A stretch of DNA of 28,726 bases from an uncultured Eubacteriales bacterium (lineage in GTDB: Bacteria; Bacillota; Clostridia; Lachnospirales; Lachnospiraceae): positions 1-28,726 of the forward strand of contig UQXZ01000017.1 of assembly GCA_900545225.1 (NCBI GenBank). The letters run 5' to 3'. The position numbers and the translations under genes are program-made. Position 1 is the first letter of the stretch. Each line of letters opens with the position of its first letter. Below the pieces are notes generated by a model. It saw only the letters and a program-made list of their open reading frames with translations. It did not search any database and was not told the DNA's origin. This document shows, one piece after another, positions 8,863 through 16,856 of the stretch.

Positions 8863-9708
8863 TTACTGTTTAACGAAATCCTTAATAATTTTTGCGTCTT
8901 CGTATCCCTTTTTGTAGAATCTGTCGAAGTTTTCTTTATTACGTTTTACAGTGTCTACGCCACATGTATCATCAGGGTATACAACTAAAGCAGTGCCTTC
9001 TTCCTGGCATTTAAGGGCATATTCAACGCCTTCCTTATATCTTCTTGCCTTAGTTCTTAAGCTTGCAGCAGCCTGAGGAAACTTCTTTTCAATCTTTTTG
9101 GCAAGTTTCATATCCTGCTCAGAAACATCTTCACATGCGCTTATTGGCTTTGTAAGAATTACAACAACCTTATCGCATCCATGCTCAAAAGCCTTTTTGA
9201 TAGGAACAGGGTCACCTAATGCACCGTCAAAGTAATATAAACCGTGTACTGCATGAGGCTTACATACATAAGGAATTGCTGATGAAGCCATGAAAATCTC
9301 GTAATGATCCTTTGACATATCTGACTTGTCAAAGTACATAGGCTTACCTGTACGTGCTCTTGTACCGACAACGATCATTTCAGCCGGATTGGACATAAGA
9401 TTTTCGTAATCGATAGGGTATTCACCGCCGGTATTACTCATCTTTCCGTAAATGTATTCGAGATCGATATATGATCTTTTAAAGATAAAGTTAGTAAGAC
9501 TCATATATGATCTTCTGAATGAGTACTCTGCGTAGAACTTGTAGTTTCTTCCTCTCTGCTTGGCAACATATGAAGCTACATTTGCGCTTCCTGCAGAAAC
9601 TCCGATACAAGTGTCAAAATTAATGTCATTATCTAAACAATAGTCAAATATTCCGGCGGCATAAATACCTCTGAGACCGCCGCCTACGTCAACAACACCT
9701 ATTTTCAT
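8863..9708 (-). CDS. Patatin-like phospholipase (YjjU/RssA-type)
   Basis: Patatin-domain proteins are lipid acyl hydrolases with a Ser-Asp dyad. In this 281-aa product the glycine-rich oxyanion loop GGGLRG (residues 9-14), the nucleophile elbow GVSAGS (Ser38) and the catalytic Asp in FDGALGD (Asp160) are all present, so it should be active. No signal peptide or membrane segment is seen, so a cytoplasmic enzyme is expected. The length and the C-terminal Lys/Arg-rich half, with VVILTKP before it, resemble the bacterial YjjU subgroup; the substrate is not known. The ATG is preceded by AGAGGT on the minus strand. The gene converges on the acidic-protein gene and diverges from the repeat-protein gene. 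Confidence 0.9.
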   Translation of the reverse strand: MKIGVVDVGGGLRGIYAAGIFDYCLDNDINFDTCIGVSAGSANVASYVAKQRGRNYKFYAEYSFRRSYMSLTNFIFKRSYIDLEYIYGKMSNTGGEYPIDYENLMSNPAEMIVVGTRARTGKPMYFDKSDMSKDHYEIFMASSAIPYVCKPHAVHGLYYFDGALGDPVPIKKAFEHGCDKVVVILTKPISACEDVSEQDMKLAKKIEKKFPQAAASLRTKARRYKEGVEYALKCQEEGTALVVYPDDTCGVDTVKRNKENFDRFYKKGYEDAKIIKDFVKQ

Positions 9709-9727
9709 TATAGATACCTCTTGAATA

Positions 9728-9755
9728 TTTATAAGATCAAATTTATTGCATCAAA
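9728..9755 (-). promoter_or_regulatory. Candidate promoter of the patatin-like gene
   Basis: On the minus strand TTTGAT (9755-9750), 16 bases, TATAAA (9733-9728). The -10 lies 19 bases upstream of the start codon, leaving a very short leader. The remaining part of the 165-base divergent gap is AT-rich without clear operators. Confidence 0.35.
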
Positions 9756-9873
9756 AGTAAGCATATTAGTTAAAATAATATCATTTTTACTATGTAAAAG
9801 TAACCATAAATTTTATTCACATCATAAATAATATGGTAGAATAGAAACTATTAATATTGTGCGGAAGGTAAAC

Positions 9874-11574
9874 ATGAAAAAGTTTAATATAGGAGACGTT
9901 GTAAAGGTTTCTGTCAAGAAAACTGAAAAGACCGGTGTGATACGAAACATTATAGGAGAGTATATAAAAATTGTCCTTTTGGATGAGAAGGATGGGGAAT
10001 TATATACATTTAAAGAAGATAAGCTGGAATATGTTGAACCGGTTGTTATCAATAAAGATGATTTAAGATCATTCTGCAGATACGAAATATCATACGATGA
10101 GCTTATGCATGGAAAGCCATATGCATATGCCATTTTTGATGAGGACTATATCATTACAACTGACGATATAGATATGGCAATCCACAATCATATTTTAAAA
10201 AATGAAGATTTGGATTCATTTAAAGAGAACTGGTTTGTGAAAATATATAACAATTTATATAACTTTGTGGGACTGGATAAAATCTTTCAGGTAAGCATTA
10301 ATGACGATGTAACAGACTTTCCGGAGGATAAGCACGTCGTTTCGGACTGTATTTTTATAATGTCCCAGATTTTCATTGATAAAACAGATATTTTTAAACT
10401 TGATGATGTGGTAAATGAGATAAGCATTTACATTGAGAATAAAGATAAACCTATATTAGAGAAGGAATTTACTACATTTCAGAAGAGTTTCTTTCTTATG
10501 TACTGGCTTGAGACCGGAAGAATAGATAAAGCCGACGGAGATATCAAGAAGAAATTAAAAATATATATTGATGAGAGATGTCTTGAAAATGATGTGTACA
10601 CATTGAGATATAAGGCATTTGCCTGCTACAACAAGGGCAATCCTATATATGGAACTGATTACCATGTGGCCGAGCAGTGCCTCGAGAAACTTATGGAGAA
10701 GGCGCCGGAGCCTGTATATGCAGAAATGCTTGGCTGTATTTACTATTTCGGAAAATGTAACGGCGGTGTGCCGGATTACGACAAGGCCTTTAAATGCTTT
10801 TCCATAGGTGCGGATGCAATGTTACCTGAATCCACATTCAGATTATCTGATATGTACTGTAATGGTCAGGGAGTCTGGCAGGATGAAATCCTTGGAACAA
10901 GTGTATTAAAGAGAATTTATATTGAGCTTCTTCATGATGTAACAAACAATAATATCAGCGAGGATTTTGCGGATATTGCCTACAGAATGGGCAATATTGC
11001 AAGATTTGGTATCGGTACTGCGGATATTGATTTAACCTTTGCATATTTCTTTTACCTTCAGGCAAAATTTGCCATAAGCAGCAGGGAAATCAATACTCCT
11101 GACAGGGTGAAATTATATAATGATATAGAAATGGCCATGGGAGACATTAAGCCTATGGTAGAGCAGGCGGAGAATGACAGAATTAAGCTTGCAAATGATT
11201 CATTATCATCATCACTGGATGCCATAATCCATCTGGGCTTTGAAAATGGATATATGAAACTGAAGTATAACTATCCGACAATGGATAACCTTAAGTTAAA
11301 TATTACCTTTTACAAGGACAGAGGCTGTACAGTCAGAAGAAAAATATTTGTTACCATTCCGCAGTTTGATTTTTGCGGATATGTGGACAACTTCAACATA
11401 GAGGCTAAAAACGTTAAGATATTTGAGGATTATCAGATGGATGAAGAAGAGGAAGATGTATCATCTGTTATTGAATTTTCAGATATTGAAAATGGTTTCT
11501 TTTTAATTGACGGAGTGGCCGTTGCAAGGTTAGATGCGGATATGTACCTTGTTAATACATTTAATAAAAATTAA
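9874..11574 (+). CDS. Sel1/TPR-like repeat protein with N-terminal SH3-like segment
   Basis: Function unknown; 566 aa. Residues 1-55 (KKFNIGDVVKV... GVIRNIIGEYIKIVLLD) look like a small SH3/KOW-type beta barrel. Around 225-400 are helical repeats resembling Sel1-like units, best seen in YAEMLGCIYYFGKCNGG followed by DYDKAFKCFSIGADA (about 281-315) and by STFRLSDMYCNGQGVWQDE. The last 130 residues look beta-rich with an acidic DEEEEDVSS stretch. No signal peptide or membrane segments. Such repeats normally mediate protein-protein contacts. The start is set at ATG 9874 because GGAAGG (9863-9868) lies 5 bases before it; a GTG at 9859 lies upstream of that site. It ends 51 bases before proB and no terminator lies between, so read-through into proB is possible. 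Confidence 0.8.
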   Translation: MKKFNIGDVVKVSVKKTEKTGVIRNIIGEYIKIVLLDEKDGELYTFKEDKLEYVEPVVINKDDLRSFCRYEISYDELMHGKPYAYAIFDEDYIITTDDIDMAIHNHILKNEDLDSFKENWFVKIYNNLYNFVGLDKIFQVSINDDVTDFPEDKHVVSDCIFIMSQIFIDKTDIFKLDDVVNEISIYIENKDKPILEKEFTTFQKSFFLMYWLETGRIDKADGDIKKKLKIYIDERCLENDVYTLRYKAFACYNKGNPIYGTDYHVAEQCLEKLMEKAPEPVYAEMLGCIYYFGKCNGGVPDYDKAFKCFSIGADAMLPESTFRLSDMYCNGQGVWQDEILGTSVLKRIYIELLHDVTNNNISEDFADIAYRMGNIARFGIGTADIDLTFAYFFYLQAKFAISSREINTPDRVKLYNDIEMAMGDIKPMVEQAENDRIKLANDSLSSSLDAIIHLGFENGYMKLKYNYPTMDNLKLNITFYKDRGCTVRRKIFVTIPQFDFCGYVDNFNIEAKNVKIFEDYQMDEEEEDVSSVIEFSDIENGFFLIDGVAVARLDADMYLVNTFNKN

Positions 11575-11581
11575 TATATTA

Positions 11582-11590
11582 TGCTATAAT
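11582..11590 (+). promoter_or_regulatory. Extended -10 promoter in front of proB
   Basis: TG-C-TATAAT (11582-11590) is a perfect extended -10 with no good -35. The start would be about 11597, 29 bases before proB. A near-copy of the same block (TTATGCTAYAAT) precedes purC at 23954. Confidence 0.65.
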
Positions 11591-11625
11591 CGTTTACAAT
11601 AATCTTTTGCCATAAGGAGAAATAT

Positions 11626-12450
11626 ATGTCGGATGTAAGAGCAAGATTAAAAGATAAAAAAAGAATAGTAGTTAAGATCGGTTCATCATCTCTTATGTAT
11701 GCCGATACTGGATTACTTAACATTGGTAAGGTAGAGAAACTGGCCAGAATCCTGGCAGATTTAAGAAATGCAGGAAATGACGTATGTCTCGTTTCATCAG
11801 GCGCCATTTCAACAGGCAGAAACTCACTTACAACAAATAATAACAGTAATACTTTAAGCTTTAAGCAGGCTTGCGCAGCAATCGGTCAGGCAAAGCTTAT
11901 TGCACATTATCAGAGATTTTTTGCTGAGTACAGTATTAATACTGCACAGGTTCTTCTTACTGAAATTATTTTAGCGGATGAGGAATCAAGAGTTAATGCC
12001 CTCAATACATTTAATGAGCTTTTCAAACTTGGAGCAATTCCTGTAGTTAATGAAAATGACTCTATTTCCACAGAGGAAATTAAGTATGTACATACATTTG
12101 GTGATAATGACAGATTATCAGCCATTGTTGCAAAGCTTGTAGATGCTGATCTTCTTATTATTTTGTCAGATATTGACGGTATGTATACTGACGATCCAAG
12201 AAAGAATCCTGATGCAGAGCTTATGTATGAAATAGACAGGTTTACAGAAGAACTTGACAGCATGGCAAAGGGAACTGAAGAAGGCGGCGTAGGTACAGGC
12301 GGAATGGCAACTAAGCTTGAAGCTGCAAAACTTGCAACAGCTGAAGGTATAGATGTTGTTATTCTTAATGGAGAAAACCCTTACAATATAAGAAAGCTTA
12401 TTGAGGGTGAGAAAATCGGCACATTATTTGTATCAAAGGACTGTAAATAA
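11626..12450 (+). CDS. proB: Glutamate 5-kinase
   Basis: ProB phosphorylates L-glutamate to gamma-glutamyl phosphate, the first step of proline synthesis, and is normally the feedback-regulated enzyme. The amino-acid-kinase fold is shown by VVKIGSSSL (15-23), LVSSGAISTG, the substrate loop VVNENDSIS, FGDNDRLSA, the nucleotide loop LSDIDGMYTDDPR, and GTGGMATKLEAA. At 274 aa it lacks the C-terminal PUA domain of the E. coli enzyme, as in many Firmicutes. AAGGAGA (11614-11620) precedes the ATG. It opens a nine-gene run; its partner proA lies two genes downstream rather than next to it. Confidence 0.95.
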   Translation: MSDVRARLKDKKRIVVKIGSSSLMYADTGLLNIGKVEKLARILADLRNAGNDVCLVSSGAISTGRNSLTTNNNSNTLSFKQACAAIGQAKLIAHYQRFFAEYSINTAQVLLTEIILADEESRVNALNTFNELFKLGAIPVVNENDSISTEEIKYVHTFGDNDRLSAIVAKLVDADLLIILSDIDGMYTDDPRKNPDAELMYEIDRFTEELDSMAKGTEEGGVGTGGMATKLEAAKLATAEGIDVVILNGENPYNIRKLIEGEKIGTLFVSKDCK

Positions 12451-13638
12451 TTGGATATAGTAGTTATTAGAAATTTAAATTCCGATAAATGCGAAAGAAT
12501 CAACGATATGACACTTCAGGTTATCAATTATGAAGAAGATTCATTTGCGGGATTTTCTGAATACAGAATGTATGTATATGATTACAAAAAGAACTACAAA
12601 ATTGATGTTGCAGTGGAGATTCCAAAGCTTGATATTGCAGATATAGAATATGCCAAAAAAGACAGAGACTATATCGTTTATACAAATGCAGTAAATATCG
12701 GCTATAACAGATTTCTTATATATTTTTACAGCTATAACTATTTAGATGATTCCAACAGAATTATTGCGGAATATAATCTGGATATACAAAAGGCTGACGG
12801 AAGAATTAAGGCATTTGTTCTGGATGAAAATAATATCCTTATTCAGGAAAAGACATTTGATGAAGAAAAACCATATGAATTGTGCATTTACAGACAGCTT
12901 CTGGATAAACCCATAGGCGTTGATATTGATGTTCTTTCCACATATGGAATTGAGAAGATTATTTCATATCATGGGAATAACTGTGCCATTCAGATTGGTA
13001 GTGACTATTCACCTGTCACATATATCGGAACAATACTTATTAATAAATTTATTTCGGAAATATCTGTAAATATCGGAACGGATTTATATAATTCCATTGA
13101 GCAGTCCACAGATGACACTTACATTACTAATCTCGGTGTATCCGGTAAATATATTTACTATATGAAAGTAAATGCAGAAGATGAGAGTGAGCAGGTTATT
13201 GTATATGACAGCGAGTCCAACTCCAAGCGTATACGAATAAATTATAATATTAATGAAAAATCCAGAATAGAAAAAATCTTCCTGGTAGGCGGAGAACCAA
13301 TCGTTATTACTAATGCCAATGGCGAATATAAGATAGTAAACCTCGGAACCCAGAGTGAACTTATGGAATTAAAAAAAGGTGATGAGGTCTTATATATCGA
13401 TGATACATTTATCGTAATGAATGAATATGTAAGAAAATTCTTCTGGCAGAAATATACTGAAATGGTTACTGTTTACAGATATCCGGGAATATATGAAGAC
13501 GACAAACGTATATTGATGGAGAACAGACGATTTTTTGACTATATACAGAATAGTGATGAGCTTCTGATCCTTTTAGAGGAGGAACGTGATGGAGAACTTA
13601 AAAGAACTGAAGAAGAATCTGAGAAAACAGGTAAATAA
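12451..13638 (+). CDS. Protein of unknown function between proB and the cyclo-ligase gene (395 aa)
   Basis: I do not recognise this protein. It is soluble and beta-strand rich, with many aromatic-aliphatic strands (YRMYVYDY, RFLIYFYSYNY, YIYYMKVN, EKIFLVGGEPIVI), and could be a beta-propeller-like fold; this is inference. It has no signal peptide or transmembrane segment and ends in a charged tail (EEERDGELKRTEEESEKTGK). The start is a TTG directly after the proB stop, with AAAGGA inside the proB end as the ribosome site, pointing to translational coupling. Its 3' end overlaps the next gene by 50 bases. Codon use matches its neighbours, so recent transfer is unlikely. Confidence 0.75.
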   Translation: MDIVVIRNLNSDKCERINDMTLQVINYEEDSFAGFSEYRMYVYDYKKNYKIDVAVEIPKLDIADIEYAKKDRDYIVYTNAVNIGYNRFLIYFYSYNYLDDSNRIIAEYNLDIQKADGRIKAFVLDENNILIQEKTFDEEKPYELCIYRQLLDKPIGVDIDVLSTYGIEKIISYHGNNCAIQIGSDYSPVTYIGTILINKFISEISVNIGTDLYNSIEQSTDDTYITNLGVSGKYIYYMKVNAEDESEQVIVYDSESNSKRIRINYNINEKSRIEKIFLVGGEPIVITNANGEYKIVNLGTQSELMELKKGDEVLYIDDTFIVMNEYVRKFFWQKYTEMVTVYRYPGIYEDDKRILMENRRFFDYIQNSDELLILLEEERDGELKRTEEESEKTGK

Positions 13639-14161
13639 GCTGCATGATGAGTTAAGTGAAGAAGACTTAAAAGCACACTCCAGAGTTGCATCCGATAGAA
13701 TAATTAAAGACTGTGAGGAATATAAATCAGCAGATGTTGTTTATGCATTTGTTTCATTTGGAAGAGAGATTGATACATCTATTATAATTAATAATGCACT
13801 GGAGAATGGCAAAAGACTCCTTCTTCCAAGAGTGACAGACAGAGGTATGGTCTTTAAGGAAGTTAAAGACTTAAATGAGCTTATTAAAAGTAATTATGGC
13901 ATTTTAGAACCTTCAGATGATCTTCCTGATGTATGTGAAGACGGATTTATGCTTGTTCCGGGAGTGGTATTTGGAAAGAATCTCTACAGAATCGGATACG
14001 GCGGAGGTTTCTATGACAGATTCTTTGCCCAGACAAAGGACATGAATATTTACAAGGCGGGGTACTGTCATGGCTATCAGATTGTTGATGAAGTTCCGAC
14101 AGAAGAGCATGACTTTAAGATAGACGCAATATTTTCAAATGATGGTGTTATATCCAGATAA
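13589..14161 (+). CDS. 5-formyltetrahydrofolate cyclo-ligase
   Basis: This enzyme converts 5-formyl-THF to 5,10-methenyl-THF with ATP, rescuing folate into the one-carbon pool. The 190-aa length is typical. Evidence is the N-terminal RKQVNKLHDELSEED helix, YAFVSFGREIDT, the phosphate-binding LLLPRV stretch, and the signature GYGGGFYDR (residues 136-144). The start is ATG 13589: AGGAGG (13577-13582) is 6 bases upstream, while GTG at 13586 would be too close. The start lies inside the end of the 395-aa gene (50-base overlap), so the two are likely coupled. Gene symbols vary (ygfA, fau, yqgN), so none is assigned. Confidence 0.93.
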   Translation: MENLKELKKNLRKQVNKLHDELSEEDLKAHSRVASDRIIKDCEEYKSADVVYAFVSFGREIDTSIIINNALENGKRLLLPRVTDRGMVFKEVKDLNELIKSNYGILEPSDDLPDVCEDGFMLVPGVVFGKNLYRIGYGGGFYDRFFAQTKDMNIYKAGYCHGYQIVDEVPTEEHDFKIDAIFSNDGVISR

Positions 14162-14193
14162 TCAGATTGATTTATAACAAAGAAAGGGAATAT

Positions 14194-15441
14194 ATGATAA
14201 GTGTGGTTGAACTCGGCGAAAAGGCCAAAAATGTTTCAAGAAAACTTGCTAAGATGAGAAGCAGCGAAAAGAACAGAGCTTTACACATTGTGGCTGACGC
14301 CATTGTACAGTCTTCCAACAGCATTCTCGCGGCTAATATGATGGATGTGGAAAATGGTATTAATAACGGCATGTCTAAGGCCATGCTTGACAGATTAACA
14401 CTTACTCCTGAGAGAATTGAAGGCCTGGCTGAGGGCGTAAGACAGGTTGCATCTTTAGATGATCCTATCGGTGAAGTTATTCATATGTGGGAGAGACCAA
14501 ACGGAATTAAGATTGGACAGATGAGAGTGCCAATCGGTGTTGTTGGTATGATTTATGAGTCAAGACCAAATGTTACATCAGATGCATTTGCAATATGCTT
14601 CAAATCAGGAAATGCCTGCATTTTACGTGGAGGTTCAGACTGTATTCACTCTAACACAGCAATTGTTGAAACAATTAAGACTGCACTTTCAAAGCATGGT
14701 TTCGATGATGACGTACTTCAGTTCATCAGTGATACAGACAGAAAATATGTAACTGAAATGCTTAACCTTACTGATTATATTGATCTGATTATTCCAAGAG
14801 GCAGCGGCAGACTTATTAATTTCGTAGTTAAGAATGCAACTGTTCCTGTAATTGAGACAGGTACAGGAAACTGCCACATATTTGTTGATGAGTCTGCAGA
14901 TATTGACATGGCAATCGACATTATTGAAAATGCAAAGACACAGAGAATCGGTGTATGTAACGCTGCAGAATCTCTTGTTGTACATAAGAATATTGCAGAA
15001 AAGCTTCTCCCGGCTCTTGCTGACAGACTTGTTAAGCACCCTGTAGAAATGCGCGGTGATGAAACTGCAAGAAGCATTGATGAGAGAATAGTACCTGCCA
15101 CAGCAGAAGACTGGGGAACAGAATATTTAGACTATATTATTTCTATTAAGGTTGTGGATGATCTTGATGTTGCAATTGACCATATCAACAGATATACGAC
15201 AGGTCATTCAGAGTGTATAGTTACTGAAAATTATTCAAATTCACAGAGATTCTTAAATGAGATAGATGCTGCTTGCGTATATGTAAATGCATCTACAAGA
15301 TTCAGTGATGGTATGGAATTTGGTTTCGGTGCTGAAATTGGGATCAGTACACAGAAGATGCACGCAAGAGGCCCTATGGGACTTGAACAGCTTACATCAT
15401 ATAAATATATTATTTACGGAAATGGACAGATAAGAAAATGA
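14194..15441 (+). CDS. proA: Gamma-glutamyl phosphate reductase
   Basis: ProA reduces gamma-glutamyl phosphate with NADPH to glutamate semialdehyde, step two of proline synthesis. The 415-aa product has the aldehyde-dehydrogenase layout: IGVVGMIYESRPNVTSDA, ILRGGSDCIHSN, LIIPRGSGRLI, VIETGTGNCHIFVD, catalytic Cys255 in RIGVCNAAES, VNASTRFSDGMEFGFGAEIGIS and GPMGLEQLTS near the end. The start is ATG 14194 because AAAGGGA (14183-14189) lies 4 bases upstream; an in-frame TTG at 14167 lacks a site. It overlaps miaB by ATGA. It is separated from proB by two genes. Confidence 0.96.
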   Translation: MISVVELGEKAKNVSRKLAKMRSSEKNRALHIVADAIVQSSNSILAANMMDVENGINNGMSKAMLDRLTLTPERIEGLAEGVRQVASLDDPIGEVIHMWERPNGIKIGQMRVPIGVVGMIYESRPNVTSDAFAICFKSGNACILRGGSDCIHSNTAIVETIKTALSKHGFDDDVLQFISDTDRKYVTEMLNLTDYIDLIIPRGSGRLINFVVKNATVPVIETGTGNCHIFVDESADIDMAIDIIENAKTQRIGVCNAAESLVVHKNIAEKLLPALADRLVKHPVEMRGDETARSIDERIVPATAEDWGTEYLDYIISIKVVDDLDVAIDHINRYTTGHSECIVTENYSNSQRFLNEIDAACVYVNASTRFSDGMEFGFGAEIGISTQKMHARGPMGLEQLTSYKYIIYGNGQIRK

Positions 15442-16844
15442 GTAACGGAATAGATAATGTTCTGGAAATTCAGGAAGAATGCATAGAAAAGTTAAAAGAA
15501 ATAGTACAGAAGCAGTCAGAGGAAAAAGGCAGACCAATGACTGCCTGTGTTGTTACATTTGGCTGTCAGATGAATGAAAGAGATTCTGAGAAATTAAAGG
15601 GGATCTTAAAGGCGGCAGGTTATGAATTAACTGAGTCAGAAAAGGCTGATGTTGTACTTTATAACACATGTACAGTTCGTGAAAATGCAGATACAAGAGT
15701 ATTCGGAAGACTTGGTTATTTAAATACAATAAAGAAGAAAAATAAGGAAATGATTATCGGTCTCTGCGGATGTATGGGTCAGGAGCCTCACATTGTTGAG
15801 AAACTCAAGGAATCATATAAATTTGTAGATCTTATTTTTGGTACATTTAATGTATATAAGCTTGCAGAACTTTTATATGCCCGCATTACATCAGGCAACA
15901 GCATTATTGACGTATGGGAAGAGAGCAAGGAATTTGTTGAATTACTCCCTACAGAGAGAAAGTACAGCTTCAAGTCAGGAGTTAACATTATGTACGGATG
16001 TGACAATTTCTGTACATACTGTATAGTTCCATATGTAAGAGGACGAGAGAAGAGCAGACCGGTAGAGGACATCGTTGACGAAATAAAGCGACTTACTGAA
16101 ACAGGTGTTGTTGAAGTATGTCTCTTAGGTCAGAATGTTAACTCATACGGCAAGGGATTAGATGGAAATGTTACATTTGCATCACTTCTTCGTGAGATTG
16201 AAAAGATTGATGGATTACAGAGAATCAGATTTATGACTCCTCATCCTAAGGATCTCAGTGATGAAGTTATTGAAGTAATGGCAAATTCAAAGAAAATCTG
16301 CAGACACATTCATCTGCCTGCCCAGTCAGGAAGCAGTAATATTCTTAAGAAAATGAATAGAAATTACACAAGAGAAGACTATCTTGCATTAGTTGATAAG
16401 ATTAAAACAGCTATGCCTGATATTTCCATTACTACAGACCTTATTGTGGGATTCCCTGGTGAAACAGAGGAAGACTTTGAAGATACATTGAGCCTTGTAA
16501 AAGAAATCGGATATTCTTCAGCATTTACATTCCAGTATTCAAAGAGAACAGGTACTCCTGCAGCTACATTTGAGGATCAGGTATCTGAAGAAGTTATGAC
16601 TGAGAGATTTAACAGACTTCTTGAAACTGTAAAGGAAAGCTCAGGATGTAATGATGACCTTGCAGGAAAGACTATGGATGCTCTTGTGGAAGGTAAAAAT
16701 GAGAAGCTTGAGGGATATTTATCCGGAAGACTCAGCAACAACATGCTTGTTCACTTTAAGGGTGACGAGGATTTAATAGGTAAAATAATAGATGTACATA
16801 TAGATGAATCTAAGGGATTCTACTATTTTGGAACGATTGTATAA
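15438..16844 (+). CDS. miaB: tRNA-2-methylthio-N6-dimethylallyladenosine synthase (MiaB)
   Basis: MiaB is a radical-SAM methylthiotransferase that adds a 2-methylthio group to N6-isopentenyl-A37 of tRNAs, downstream of MiaA, which is encoded in the same run. In 468 aa one sees the N-terminal cluster cysteines C43 (TFGCQMNE), C78 (NTCTVRE) and C112 (GLCGCMGQ), the radical-SAM CxxxCxxC motif at C188, C192, C195 (CDNFCTYC), the LGQNVNSYG stretch, and a C-terminal TRAM domain ending in YYFGTIV. The N-terminal 30 residues are a helical extension. The start overlaps the proA stop as ATGA, a sign of coupled translation. Confidence 0.96.
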   Translation: MSNGIDNVLEIQEECIEKLKEIVQKQSEEKGRPMTACVVTFGCQMNERDSEKLKGILKAAGYELTESEKADVVLYNTCTVRENADTRVFGRLGYLNTIKKKNKEMIIGLCGCMGQEPHIVEKLKESYKFVDLIFGTFNVYKLAELLYARITSGNSIIDVWEESKEFVELLPTERKYSFKSGVNIMYGCDNFCTYCIVPYVRGREKSRPVEDIVDEIKRLTETGVVEVCLLGQNVNSYGKGLDGNVTFASLLREIEKIDGLQRIRFMTPHPKDLSDEVIEVMANSKKICRHIHLPAQSGSSNILKKMNRNYTREDYLALVDKIKTAMPDISITTDLIVGFPGETEEDFEDTLSLVKEIGYSSAFTFQYSKRTGTPAATFEDQVSEEVMTERFNRLLETVKESSGCNDDLAGKTMDALVEGKNEKLEGYLSGRLSNNMLVHFKGDEDLIGKIIDVHIDESKGFYYFGTIV

Positions 16845-16856
16845 CCGGAGGATGTT

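Noticed and set aside
14689..15101. Two overlapping minus-strand frames inside proA (116 and 108 aa)
   Set aside because: Both lie opposite conserved ProA motifs including the catalytic cysteine; no start signals.
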